Shown: positions 42,855 through 51,479 of the stretch, piece by piece | How the letters are laid out: every line of letters begins with the position of its first letter | Numbering within the stretch: the stretch's first letter is position 1 | The notes under the pieces: model-generated | Databases searched by the model: none | What the model was told of the DNA's origin: nothing | Seen by the model: the letters and a program-made list of their open reading frames with translations, nothing else | Program-made: the position numbers and the translations under genes | NCBI GenBank assembly: GCA_963745595.1 | Contig: CAVUYB010000033.1 | Coordinates: 1 to 64,000 of the forward strand | DNA length: 64,000 nucleotides | Reading direction: 5' to 3' | From: DASZUK01 sp963745595 | GTDB taxonomy: Bacteria; Actinomycetota; Acidimicrobiia; Acidimicrobiales; RAAP-2

Positions 42855-44519
42855 ATGGCCCTGGTTCCCGCCGCCGAGTTCGCCCGGGTCAAGGAGAGCG
42901 CCCGCCGGTTCGCCGCCGGGTTCACCCCTGGGCAGAAGGCCGTCACCATCGCCGCCGTGCTCGGCGCGCTGGTCATCGGCATCGTCTTCATGCTGCTTTC
43001 GGGCAAGCCGACGTACGCCCCGCTGTTCACCAACCTGTCGGCCCAGGACGCCGGCGCCATCACCCAGAAACTGACGGCCGACCACGTCCCGTACCAGCTG
43101 CAGGACGGCGGGTCGACCATCCTCGTGCCGCAGAACGACGTCGATCAGGAGCGGCTGGCGTCGGCCGAGGCCGGCCTGCCGACCCAGAGCACCGTCGGCC
43201 TGACACTGCTCGACAAGGAGGGCCTGACGACCTCCCAGCTGACCCAGCAGGCCGACTACCTTCAAGCCATCCAGGGCGAGCTGGAGCAGACGATCGATGC
43301 CATCGGCGGCGTGAACAGCTCGCAGGTCAACGTGGCCCTCCCGGCCAACCAGACGTTCGCGCTGAACAACTCGAACCCGACTGGCGCGTCCGTGCTCGTC
43401 TCGCTCCAGCCCGGCCACTCGCTGTCGTCGGGCGAGGTGCAGGCCATCGTCCACCTCGTCTCCTCCAGCGTGCCCGGTCTCAGCGCGTCGAACGTCACGG
43501 TCGCCGACTCCGCCGGCACGTTGCTCGCCGGCCCCGGCGTGACCCAGAGCAGCGCCGGCCAGGCGGCCTCCTTCGATGCCCAACAGGAGGCCAAGGTAGC
43601 GGCCTACCTGGCGACGATCTTCGGCACCGGCAACGCCGATGTGCAGGTGAACGCCACGCTGAACGAGAACAAGGTGCACACGAACACTCAGTCGGTCGTG
43701 CCCGGCGCCAACGGCGGCGCCCCGGTCGGCTACTGCACGAGCACAAAGCAGTCGAACACCAAGTACACCGGCACCGGGACGCCGACCGGCGGGGCGGCCG
43801 GGACCGCAACCGCGCCGATCGCCGGCGGGAACGGCACGTACACACAGACGTCCACCACAAAGAACTGCGAGACGAGTACGCAGACCCAGACGGTGACACA
43901 GGCCCCCGGCAGCGTGACCCAGCAGTCGGTGGCCGTGCTCGTGAACTCCAAGGCCATGCCGAAGGGCACCAGCCTGGCCCAGATCCGCGCCGGTGTCGCC
44001 GCCGCCGTGAACCTCCAGACCACCCGGGGCGACGTGCTGAGCCTGACGGCGGTCAAGTTCAACACCACCGCGGCGACCGCGGCGACCGCTTCGGCCCAGG
44101 CGACGGCGGCGGCCAACGCCCACAACCGGCTGGTCGCGACGATCAAGGCCGGGGTTGCCGTCCTGCTCGTCGCCGCGCTGGTCCTGCTGATCTGGTTGAG
44201 CTCCCGCCGCCGCCGGCACCGTCTGCCGCCCGCCGACGGCCTGGCCGGTGCGACGGCCGCCCTGCAGGCGAGCCAGTTCGTCCCGGTGATCGAGGACCCG
44301 CTCACGGCCGAGCTGCCGACCGTGCCCCGGGCTCAGCTGCCGCGCGAGAAGGTCGCCCAGAGCATCGAGGAGTTCATCGACGAGCAGCCGGCCGAAGTGG
44401 CGTCGGTGCTCCGGAGCTGGCTGCAGCGCGGCAGCCCCCCGCCGTCTGACGCGCTACGGGCCGGCCAGCCATCCGAGGCGCTGCGGCCCGGCCAGCCGTC
44501 GGAGGCCCTTACGCCGTGA
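42855..44519 (+). CDS. fliF: flagellar MS-ring protein FliF
   Basis: This 554-residue protein builds the MS-ring. A first membrane helix at about residues 30-50 (AVTIAAVLGALVIGIVFMLL) is followed by ring-building motifs (YAPLFTNLSAQDAGAITQKL, NDVDQERLASAEAGLPTQST, ASVLVSLQPGHSLSSGEVQA). A second helix lies at about 420-445 (AGVAVLLVAALVLLIWLSS). The C-terminal cytoplasmic tail (EFIDEQPAEVASVLRSWLQR) binds FliG. A Pro/Ser/Ala-rich tail ends in tandem repeats (SEALRPGQP type). The GTG of fliG overlaps its stop. Confidence 0.96.
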   Translation: MALVPAAEFARVKESARRFAAGFTPGQKAVTIAAVLGALVIGIVFMLLSGKPTYAPLFTNLSAQDAGAITQKLTADHVPYQLQDGGSTILVPQNDVDQERLASAEAGLPTQSTVGLTLLDKEGLTTSQLTQQADYLQAIQGELEQTIDAIGGVNSSQVNVALPANQTFALNNSNPTGASVLVSLQPGHSLSSGEVQAIVHLVSSSVPGLSASNVTVADSAGTLLAGPGVTQSSAGQAASFDAQQEAKVAAYLATIFGTGNADVQVNATLNENKVHTNTQSVVPGANGGAPVGYCTSTKQSNTKYTGTGTPTGGAAGTATAPIAGGNGTYTQTSTTKNCETSTQTQTVTQAPGSVTQQSVAVLVNSKAMPKGTSLAQIRAGVAAAVNLQTTRGDVLSLTAVKFNTTAATAATASAQATAAANAHNRLVATIKAGVAVLLVAALVLLIWLSSRRRRHRLPPADGLAGATAALQASQFVPVIEDPLTAELPTVPRAQLPREKVAQSIEEFIDEQPAEVASVLRSWLQRGSPPPSDALRAGQPSEALRPGQPSEALTP

Positions 44520-45517
44520 ACCTCTCCGGCCCCCAGCGCGCCGCGGTGATCATCGCCCAGCTCGACGACGATCGCGCCCACCTCCTGCTGCGCGCCATGA
44601 GCGAGAACGAGGTCATCCGGCTGATGGCCGAGGTGGCCCGCCTGCCCTCGCTGACCACCGACGACGTGCGCGGCATCGTCGAGGCGTTCACCACCGAGGC
44701 CGGTGCCTATCTCCAAGTTCGCCAGGGCGGGATGGAGTTGGCGCAGCGGTGGCTGCACGACCGGCTCGGCGGAGCCCGGGCGGCCGAGGTCATGGCCGAG
44801 CTGGAGCTGATGACCCAGGACCAGCCGCTCGCCTTCTTGAACCGTATCGAGCCGTCGCAGGTCGCCGGCGCCCTGGCCGACGAGCATCCCCAGACGGTCG
44901 CCATCGTGCTCGTCAACGTCTTCCACGAGTACGCCGCCCGGGTGCTCGACCGCTTCGACCAGGACCGGCGGCCCGAGGTCGTACGGCGCATGGCGACGAT
45001 GGGCGCAGTGCCGCCCGTCCTCGTCCAGCGGATCGCCGACGAGCTGACGACGCGGCTCTCGGCCGTCCTGCGGGCCGGCGGCGGCCCGGCCGACGTCGGC
45101 GGCGTCTCCGCCGCCGCAGCCGTCCTGAACAACGTCGACCGGACGGCCGAGAAGCAGATCCTGGCCAGCCTCGAGCTGAGCGACCCCGATCTGGCCGAGG
45201 TGATCAGGGGCGAGATGTTCGTCTTCGACGACGTCGTCCAGCTCGACGACATGACGCTCCAGTCCGTGCTCCGCTCCGTCGTCCTGAAGGACCTGGCGCT
45301 CGCGCTCAAGACGGCCACCCCCGAGGTCGCCGGCAAGTTCATGCAGAACATGTCCGAGCGGGCGGCCGAGGACCTGACCGAGGAGATCGCCTCGCTCGGC
45401 CCGCAGCGGCTGTCCGTCATCGAGGGCGCGCAGGCGATGGTCGTCCGCGCCGTCCGCGAGCTGGCCGACAGCGGGACGATCGTCATCGGAAGGGCGAACG
45501 ATGAGCTCATCGTCTGA
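44516..45517 (+). CDS. fliG: flagellar motor switch protein FliG
   Basis: This 333-residue rotor protein has a FliF-binding N-terminal domain (SGPQRAAVIIAQLDDDRAHL, LMAEVARLPSLTTDDV). The middle domain carries the EHPQT element (LADEHPQTVAIVLVNVFHEY). The C-terminal torque domain has charged residues facing MotA (ADLAEVIRGEMFVFDDVVQL-like region, then LKDLALALKTATPEVAGKFM). It starts at GTG 44516, overlapping fliF. Confidence 0.96.
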   Translation: MNLSGPQRAAVIIAQLDDDRAHLLLRAMSENEVIRLMAEVARLPSLTTDDVRGIVEAFTTEAGAYLQVRQGGMELAQRWLHDRLGGARAAEVMAELELMTQDQPLAFLNRIEPSQVAGALADEHPQTVAIVLVNVFHEYAARVLDRFDQDRRPEVVRRMATMGAVPPVLVQRIADELTTRLSAVLRAGGGPADVGGVSAAAAVLNNVDRTAEKQILASLELSDPDLAEVIRGEMFVFDDVVQLDDMTLQSVLRSVVLKDLALALKTATPEVAGKFMQNMSERAAEDLTEEIASLGPQRLSVIEGAQAMVVRAVRELADSGTIVIGRANDELIV

Positions 45518-45603
45518 GAAGCCGTCGCCCGAGAAGGCATCGCCGGGAACGCAGCCCGGGAAGCAGGCGAAAGAGCCGAGTCATCTCCCGGCCGGGCGGC
45601 CCG

Positions 45604-47610
45604 TTGCCGTCCGCGTCGCTGTTGGCCAAGGCCGGCCCGACCCGGTCGGCCGAGTGGCCGGTCGTCCCGACCTCGACCGAGCACCGTCTGGAGCAGGCCC
45701 GCCAGGCGGGCTTCGCCGACGGGCACCGGGCCGGGCTCGAGGAGGCCGCATTCACGTCCGAGGGGGCCCGGCTGGCCGCGGCCACCCGGGCCGCCGACCG
45801 GCTCGCCGCGGCGGCCGCCGACGTCGGTGAACAGCGGGCCGCGGTCGTCGCCGAGCTCGTCACCGACGTCGTCGGCCTCGCCTTCGAGCTGCTCGAGATC
45901 CTCGTCGGTCGGGAGGCCGCGCTGAGCGACGCCCCGGTCCGGGACGCCGTCGTCCGGGCGCTCGCGCTCGCCCCGGAGGGCGACGACCTGCTGGTGCGGG
46001 TCCACCCCGACAGCGGGATCGGCGTCGCGGAGATCGAGCAGCTCGCCGCCGACCCCCGCGTCACCGTCGTCCACGACCCCGACGTCGAGGCCGGCGGCTG
46101 TCTCGTCAGTGTCGGCCCGTGCCACATCGACGCCCAGATCGCCCCGGCACTCGCCCGGGTCCGGGCCTGCCTGGAGTCGCTGACCCCGCCGGCCGTCGGA
46201 CCGGCTGGCGGATCGGTTGTCGGATCGGTCGTCGGGGACGGCCGGAGGGCCGTCGTGACCCTCTTCTCGTCGCCGGTCCTACGGGCATCGCTCCGTTCGG
46301 CGGCCCAGCCCCGTCGGACCGGGCGGGTGACCCGCCTGGTCGGCTTGCGGGTCGAGGTCGAGGGGATCGACGCCGCGGTCGGCGAGGCCGTATGGATCCA
46401 GCGAGCCGCCGGTGACGTCCTGCCGGCCGAGGTCGTCGCCGTCCAGGGCGGCAGCTTGGCCTGCATGCCACTCGGTGAGCTGTCCGGCGTGCGCTACGGC
46501 GACGTCGTCGAGGCCGCCGGCCGGCCGCTGCCGCTGACGGTCGGTCCGGCCATGCTCGGCCGCGTCGTCGACGGCCTGGGCCGGCCGATCGACGACGGGC
46601 CGCCGATCGTCGAAGGCGAGGATGTCGGCATCGACGCGACGCCGCCGCACCCGCTGCGTCGCGAGATGGTCGACCGACCGCTCGCTCTCGGTGTCCGCGC
46701 CCTCGACACCGCGGTGCCGTGTGGCCGCGGCCAGCGCCTCGGCATCTTCGCCGGGTCCGGCGTCGGCAAGTCGAGCCTGCTGTCGATGATCGCCCGCGGC
46801 ACCGATGCCGAAGTCTCCGTCGTCACGCTGATCGGCGAGCGCGGCCGTGAGGTCAGCGAGTTCATCCAGCGCGACCTCGGACCCGAGGGTCTCGCCCGTT
46901 CGGTCGTCGTCGTCGCCACCTCCGACCAGCCGGCTCTCGTGCGCATCCGGGCCGCGTTCACCGGCACCCGGATCGCCGAGTGGTTCCGCGACCAGGGCAA
47001 GGACGTCGTGCTGATGATGGACAGCCTGACCCGGTTCGCCATGGCCCAGCGCGAGGTCGGCCTCTCCGCCGGCGAGCCCCCCGCGACCCGCGGCTACCCG
47101 CCGTCGGTCTTCTCGCTGCTGCCGAAGCTGCTCGAACGGGCCGGCGCGGCCGAGCGGGGGAGCATCACCGGGCTCTACACCGTCCTCGTCGAGGGCGACG
47201 ACATGAACGAGCCGATCGCCGACGCCGCTCGGTCGATCCTCGACGGCCACGTCGTCCTGTCGCGGCGGCTCGCCACCGCCGGCCACTTCCCGAGCATCGA
47301 GGTGCTCGACTCGATCTCCCGGGTCGAGCCGGCCATCACGACGACCGAGCAGCGGGCGCTCGTGCGCGAGCTTCGACGACTGCTCGCCGCCTACCGCGAC
47401 GCCAAGGACCTGATCGAGATCGGCGCCTACGCCAAGGGCGCCAACCGGCTGGTCGACCGGGCCATCGAGCTGCGCGAGCTGATCGACGCCTTCTTGTGCC
47501 AGGAAGTTTCGGTGACGTACCCGGCCACCGAGTCGTGGGCGTGTCTGGCCGCCCTGCTCGCCCCGGTCACTGCGCTGGTGGGCACTGCGCCGGTGGGGGC
47601 AGCGTCGTGA
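45604..47610 (+). CDS. fliI: FliH-FliI fusion (export ATPase with its regulator)
   Basis: This is a 668-residue open frame in which FliH runs directly into FliI. Residues of about 1-205 are FliH-like (RLEQARQAGFADGHRAGLEE, ELVTDVVGLAFELLEILVGR, DLLVRVHPDSGIGVAEIEQL). From about residue 220 it is a full export ATPase. The Walker A is FAGSGVGKSSLL with Lys389, followed by VVTLIGERGREVSEFIQRDL, DVVLMMDSLTRFAMAQREVG and GSITGLYTVLVEGDDMNEPI. ATG 45501, overlapping the fliG stop, begins a likely disordered N-terminus in another frame and may be the true start. FliH and FliI are normally separate overlapping genes. No stop is present between them here. Confidence 0.88.
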   Translation: MPSASLLAKAGPTRSAEWPVVPTSTEHRLEQARQAGFADGHRAGLEEAAFTSEGARLAAATRAADRLAAAAADVGEQRAAVVAELVTDVVGLAFELLEILVGREAALSDAPVRDAVVRALALAPEGDDLLVRVHPDSGIGVAEIEQLAADPRVTVVHDPDVEAGGCLVSVGPCHIDAQIAPALARVRACLESLTPPAVGPAGGSVVGSVVGDGRRAVVTLFSSPVLRASLRSAAQPRRTGRVTRLVGLRVEVEGIDAAVGEAVWIQRAAGDVLPAEVVAVQGGSLACMPLGELSGVRYGDVVEAAGRPLPLTVGPAMLGRVVDGLGRPIDDGPPIVEGEDVGIDATPPHPLRREMVDRPLALGVRALDTAVPCGRGQRLGIFAGSGVGKSSLLSMIARGTDAEVSVVTLIGERGREVSEFIQRDLGPEGLARSVVVVATSDQPALVRIRAAFTGTRIAEWFRDQGKDVVLMMDSLTRFAMAQREVGLSAGEPPATRGYPPSVFSLLPKLLERAGAAERGSITGLYTVLVEGDDMNEPIADAARSILDGHVVLSRRLATAGHFPSIEVLDSISRVEPAITTTEQRALVRELRRLLAAYRDAKDLIEIGAYAKGANRLVDRAIELRELIDAFLCQEVSVTYPATESWACLAALLAPVTALVGTAPVGAAS

Positions 47611-48038
47611 GCCACCGCTACCGCTTCCGGCTGGCCGCCGTTCTCCGCGTGCGCCAGGCCGAGGAAGGACAGGCCGCCGAGGCGCTGCGACGGGCCAACA
47701 CCCGGGTACGCGAGCTGCTGGCCGTACGTGACGAAGAGGCCGCCCGGTACCGGTCGCTCGCCGTCACGAGCGGGCCGATGACCGCGACCGAGCTGCGCCA
47801 GGAGCGGGCAGTCGCCGCGCTGGTGGCCGACACGGTGGCCGCCGCCGACCAGGCCGCCATGACCGCGGCCGCGAACGCCGCGCTGGCCCAGGTGGCATGG
47901 TCCGAAGCAGCCCGTCGGGTCACCGTGCTCGAGCGGCTGGACGAGCGCCGGCGGGCCGAGCATGCCGACGACGAACGGCGGGTCGAGATCACCGAGGTCG
48001 ATGATCTCGTGACCGCCCGGCACGGGGTGTCGGCATGA
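47607..48038 (+). CDS. fliJ: FliJ-like export protein
   Basis: This 143-residue protein is almost entirely coiled coil (FRLAAVLRVRQAEEGQAAEA, RRANTRVRELLAVRDEEAAR, then EAARRVTVLERLDERRRAEH). It begins with the FliJ hallmark YRFRLAAVLRVR. FliJ is the stalk of the export ATPase and links it to FlhA. GTG 47607 overlaps the fliI stop, and its own stop overlaps the following gene. Confidence 0.88.
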   Translation: MSHRYRFRLAAVLRVRQAEEGQAAEALRRANTRVRELLAVRDEEAARYRSLAVTSGPMTATELRQERAVAALVADTVAAADQAAMTAAANAALAQVAWSEAARRVTVLERLDERRRAEHADDERRVEITEVDDLVTARHGVSA

Positions 48039-49234
48039 CCGACACCCTCTCGGCGATCCAGGGATGGATCACACAGGTCCAGTCCCAGATGGCGAGCGTC
48101 CCGGCCCAGATGGACGACGTGGCGCCGACCGGCGACTTCGCGTCCGTGCTCGCCCGCGTCGACTCGGTGCTCACCGCGGGTCCGTCGGCGGCGGCCGCGT
48201 CGGGAACCGACGCCGCCACACCGGACGCCACACCGTTCTCGTCCGTCGGGTCGGTCACATCGGCGAGCGCGGCGTACGGAACGGCGGCCACTGCCGGTCG
48301 CGGGTCGACCGGGCTGGCCGGCTCGTCGGCCGGCAATGCGGTCGTCAACGAAGCCGAGCGGTTCGTCGGCACGCCGTACGTGTGGGGCGGCACCACCCCG
48401 GCCGGCTTCGACTGCTCCGGGCTCGTCCAGTACGTCTACGGGCAGCTCGGCGTCGACCTGCCCCGCACGAGCGAGGAGCAGGCCACCGTCGGCACCGCGG
48501 TACCCAGCCTGGCCGACGCCCAGCCAGGCGATCTCGTCTTCTTCGCCGGCAGCGACGGGACGACCACATCGCCCGGCCACGTCGGCATCTACGTCGGCCA
48601 CGGCGAGATGATCGACGCGCCGTACACCGGTGCAGACGTCCGGATCGAACCGGTCGGCACACCGGTCGCCATCCGCCGCGTCCTGCCGGCGACAACGGCT
48701 GCCACCAACGGTCTTGGCACCAACGGTCTTGGCACCAACGGTCTTGGCACCAACGGTCTTGGCGCGAGTGGTCTTGGCGCCGCCGGGCTCACCGGGACGG
48801 CCGCGACGGCGACCGCCGGTGCAGGGGCGACGGCTGGCACAGCCGGTAGCGGCGTGCCGGCCACACTGGCGCCGCTCTTCGTCCAGGCCGCCGGCCAGTA
48901 CGGCGTCCCGGTCACCTTGCTCACCGCGGTGGCCAAGCACGAGTCGGATTTCGAGCCGAACGTGGTCAGCTCGGCCGGCGCGGAGGGGATCATGCAGATC
49001 ATGCCCGGCACCGCGGCCGGGCTCGGCATCAACCCCTTCGACCCGGCCCAGGCGATCGACGGGGCGGCCCAGCTGCTGTCCGGCTACATGACCCAGTTCG
49101 GCTCGATCCCACTGGCCCTCGCCGCGTACGACGCCGGTGCCGGCGCGGTCGAGGAGTACGGCGGCATCCCGCCGTACGCGGAGACGCAGAACTACGTCAC
49201 GGCCATCATGCAGGCGATCGGCGGCGCCGCGTGA
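48035..49234 (+). CDS. two-enzyme peptidoglycan hydrolase (NlpC/P60 + lytic transglycosylase)
   Basis: This 399-residue protein combines two wall-cutting domains. Residues of about 103-218 are NlpC/P60 endopeptidase with catalytic Cys127 (GFDCSGLVQYVYG) and His182 (PGHVGIYVG). Residues of about 270-395 are an SLT lytic transglycosylase with catalytic Glu303 (AKHESDFEPNV) and GIMQIMPGTAAGLGI. The linker holds pentapeptide repeats NGLGT. The first 35 residues (ATG 48035) resemble FliE/FlgJ-like export ends, and there is no classical signal peptide, so export through the flagellar gate is plausible. It sits between fliJ and fliK and probably replaces FlgJ in opening the wall for the rod. Confidence 0.9.
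   Translation: MTDTLSAIQGWITQVQSQMASVPAQMDDVAPTGDFASVLARVDSVLTAGPSAAAASGTDAATPDATPFSSVGSVTSASAAYGTAATAGRGSTGLAGSSAGNAVVNEAERFVGTPYVWGGTTPAGFDCSGLVQYVYGQLGVDLPRTSEEQATVGTAVPSLADAQPGDLVFFAGSDGTTTSPGHVGIYVGHGEMIDAPYTGADVRIEPVGTPVAIRRVLPATTAATNGLGTNGLGTNGLGTNGLGASGLGAAGLTGTAATATAGAGATAGTAGSGVPATLAPLFVQAAGQYGVPVTLLTAVAKHESDFEPNVVSSAGAEGIMQIMPGTAAGLGINPFDPAQAIDGAAQLLSGYMTQFGSIPLALAAYDAGAGAVEEYGGIPPYAETQNYVTAIMQAIGGAA
48704..48778 (+). repeat. 15-bp tandem repeat (4 perfect + 1 degenerate) in hydrolase gene
   Basis: The unit ACCAACGGTCTTGGC is repeated four times perfectly (48704-48763), followed by a changed copy (to 48778). It encodes TNGLG-type pentapeptides in the linker between the two enzyme domains. 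The period is in frame, so copy-number change would only alter linker length. Confidence 0.93.
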
Positions 49235-50850
49235 CCGTCTTCGCGCTGCCTGGAGTACCCGCCTCCGCGGCGCCGAACGTCGGTCCGGCGGACGCGCCCG
49301 ACCACCCGCCGGAAGGCGACGACGCCGGGGGCGGGTTCCTCGCCGCCCTGCAAGCCGCCACATCGGGGCGCGACACCGGCGCCCCTGGCTCGACGGCCGC
49401 GGCCGACCAGACGTCTACTGAGCCGGCGTCCTCTGGGCAGCCGCTCACGGGGCAGTCATCCAGTGGGCAGACGCCGCCGACTGGCATCGACGGTCCTTCC
49501 ACCGCGGGTGCCGCCGCGACGGGGTTCTCAGGCGACGACGGCACCGGGACGGCGGCGCCGACCGGTGACGGGAGCGGCAGTGCCTCAGGATCGGCGACGT
49601 CACCGACGACGAGCCACCGTTCGCGGCATGGCCAGAAGGACGCCGCCGCCGAGGACCGGTCGACCGCGACCGCCCAACCGTCGTCCACCGGCGCCGACAG
49701 CCCGGTGCCGACGAGCGGGTCCGACGGTCCGGCGACCCCGATCGTGAGCGGCACCCCTCCGACCGCGACCGCCACACCGGCCACCGGGCCCGCCACCGGT
49801 CTGGCCGTCGGGGGGAGCATCCTTGGCCCGGCGACGGCGTCGGGCGTCGCCACGACGTCGACGTCGGCGAGCAACCCGAGCCCCGACGGGGCAGCGGCTG
49901 CCGTGGGCAGCGGGGCGGCGATCGCGACGACCGCCACCCTGGCCGCCGGCGGCGATGGACCGGCCGGTGGCGCGCCACCGGCCGGCGCAGTCACGGCGCC
50001 GGTCACGGCGCCGATCGGATCTTCGACGATCTCGGCGCCGTCGCCCGGGACGCCGACAAGCGGCGCCACCGCGACGGTTTCGAGCTCGACATCGGGGTCC
50101 CAGCCCGCCGGTCCAGCGGTCACGCCGTCCGGCCCGGCGTCGACGACGGACGCGACTGCCGCCGCGACCGCGGGGTCGACCCGGACGGCGCCCATCACCG
50201 AGCCGGCCGCCTCGACCGGACCGTCTACGGCGGCCGGTGGTCCGACCACGCCCACGGCCGGCCAACCCGGTCCGGTCGCGGGGAGCTCGGCGCCGGCCGG
50301 AACGATGCCGGTCACGCCGATGCCCGCGGCCCCACCGACCGCGACGACGCTGCCGGTCGTGCGTCCGCCGTCGACGACGGACATGCCGGGGGTGGCCGGT
50401 CAGCTGGTCGACGTCCTGTCGCCACCGCGGCCGACGGCTGGCGGGACGTACACGGTGACGATCGCCCTCCATCCCGACGAGCTCGGCGAGGTGCGGGCGA
50501 CGGTAACGGCGGGCGAAGACCAGGTCACGGTCCGGCTGGTCGCGGCGACCGGCGACGGCGACGACGCCCTCCGCCAGGCCCTGTCGCAGCTCCACGCCGA
50601 CCTTTCGATCGGGGGCCAGCGGACGACGGTGACGGTCGGCGGGCGCGGCGACGACGCGCCGACCGGATGGACGGCCGGGCAGCCGACGTCCGACGGGCAG
50701 GCCGACGGACGTCCGGAGCCGAAGAACGGGGCGGCGGCGAACGGGACGTCGGTCGGCGATGCCCCGGCGGGTCGTGACGGGCCGCCGACCGGGTCGACGG
50801 TCGCCGACGGGACGACGGGCACCGAGCGGCTGATCGACGTGCGGGTGTAG
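49231..50850 (+). CDS. fliK: flagellar hook-length control protein FliK
   Basis: This 539-residue protein has a very long low-complexity N-terminal ruler region (Thr/Ala/Pro/Gly/Ser, about residues 20-385). A compact C-terminal FliK domain follows (GGTYTVTIALHPDELGEVRA, TVTAGEDQVTVRLVAATGDG, LRQALSQLHADLSI), with the Flg_hook LxPxeLGxVxV motif. FliK measures hook length and switches export specificity by contacting FlhB. The start is GTG 49231, overlapping the hydrolase stop. The family is normally 370-650 residues. Confidence 0.93.
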   Translation: MTVFALPGVPASAAPNVGPADAPDHPPEGDDAGGGFLAALQAATSGRDTGAPGSTAAADQTSTEPASSGQPLTGQSSSGQTPPTGIDGPSTAGAAATGFSGDDGTGTAAPTGDGSGSASGSATSPTTSHRSRHGQKDAAAEDRSTATAQPSSTGADSPVPTSGSDGPATPIVSGTPPTATATPATGPATGLAVGGSILGPATASGVATTSTSASNPSPDGAAAAVGSGAAIATTATLAAGGDGPAGGAPPAGAVTAPVTAPIGSSTISAPSPGTPTSGATATVSSSTSGSQPAGPAVTPSGPASTTDATAAATAGSTRTAPITEPAASTGPSTAAGGPTTPTAGQPGPVAGSSAPAGTMPVTPMPAAPPTATTLPVVRPPSTTDMPGVAGQLVDVLSPPRPTAGGTYTVTIALHPDELGEVRATVTAGEDQVTVRLVAATGDGDDALRQALSQLHADLSIGGQRTTVTVGGRGDDAPTGWTAGQPTSDGQADGRPEPKNGAAANGTSVGDAPAGRDGPPTGSTVADGTTGTERLIDVRV

Positions 50851-50899
50851 CGGTGCGACGGCACCAGGGCGGTGGGTCCGCCGGAAGAGGAGGACGGCA

Positions 50900-51358
50900 A
50901 TGACGATCGGATCGATCACGAACTCGACGGCTGCGCCGACGGCGGCCGGCACGTCGGCGGCCGGCACGTCGGGAACGAGCTCGTCGACATCGACGACAAA
51001 CTCGAACGAGGTCAGCCAGCTCGACAACCCGGACCTGTTCATCAAACTGCTGATGGCCGAGCTGGAGAACCAGAGCCCGACAAGCCCGACGACACCGAGC
51101 TCGATCCTCCAGCAGACCTCCGAGCTGTCACAGGTGGAGGCCGTCACGTCGATGACGAAGGCCGTCGACCAGCAGGAGCAGGTCTCGGAGAACAGCGAGG
51201 CGACGAGCCTCGTCGGTCAGCAGGTGACGGCGGTCGTCGGCGGGACCACGGTCAGCGGCGCCGTCTCGGACGTGACCCTCAGCAGCTCGGGGTCGCCCGT
51301 GCTCGACGTCGGCGGGACGCAGGTCCCACTCTCGTCGGTGACCCAGGTCGGGAGCTGA
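50900..51358 (+). CDS. flgD: flagellar hook cap protein FlgD
   Basis: This 152-residue protein is short for FlgD (about 140-230). The conserved N-terminal part is clear: NPDLFIKLLMAELENQSPTS, then SILQQTSELSQVEAVTSMTK and SLVGQQVTAVVGGTTVSGAV. FlgD caps the growing hook. The C-terminal FnIII/tudor insert of longer versions is absent. The ATG follows GAGGAGG. It lies between fliK and flgE. Confidence 0.94.
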   Translation: MTIGSITNSTAAPTAAGTSAAGTSGTSSSTSTTNSNEVSQLDNPDLFIKLLMAELENQSPTSPTTPSSILQQTSELSQVEAVTSMTKAVDQQEQVSENSEATSLVGQQVTAVVGGTTVSGAVSDVTLSSSGSPVLDVGGTQVPLSSVTQVGS

Positions 51359-51378
51359 TCTCTCGATCGTCCCAGCTC

Positions 51379-51421
51379 ACGACCCAGCGAACCGCACGAC
51401 CCAGCGAACCGCACGACCCAG
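51379..51421 (+). repeat. 17-bp tandem repeat before flgE
   Basis: The unit ACGACCCAGCGAACCGC occurs twice perfectly (51379-51395, 51396-51412), plus a partial third copy (51413-51421). It lies in the 121-bp gap between flgD and flgE, within the mRNA leader of flgE. No hairpin or promoter is evident. Confidence 0.85.
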
Positions 51422-51479
51422 TCAGCCAACCCGACGCAGTCCGAAGAACGACCCAACAACGAGTGACAGGAGCAGAACC

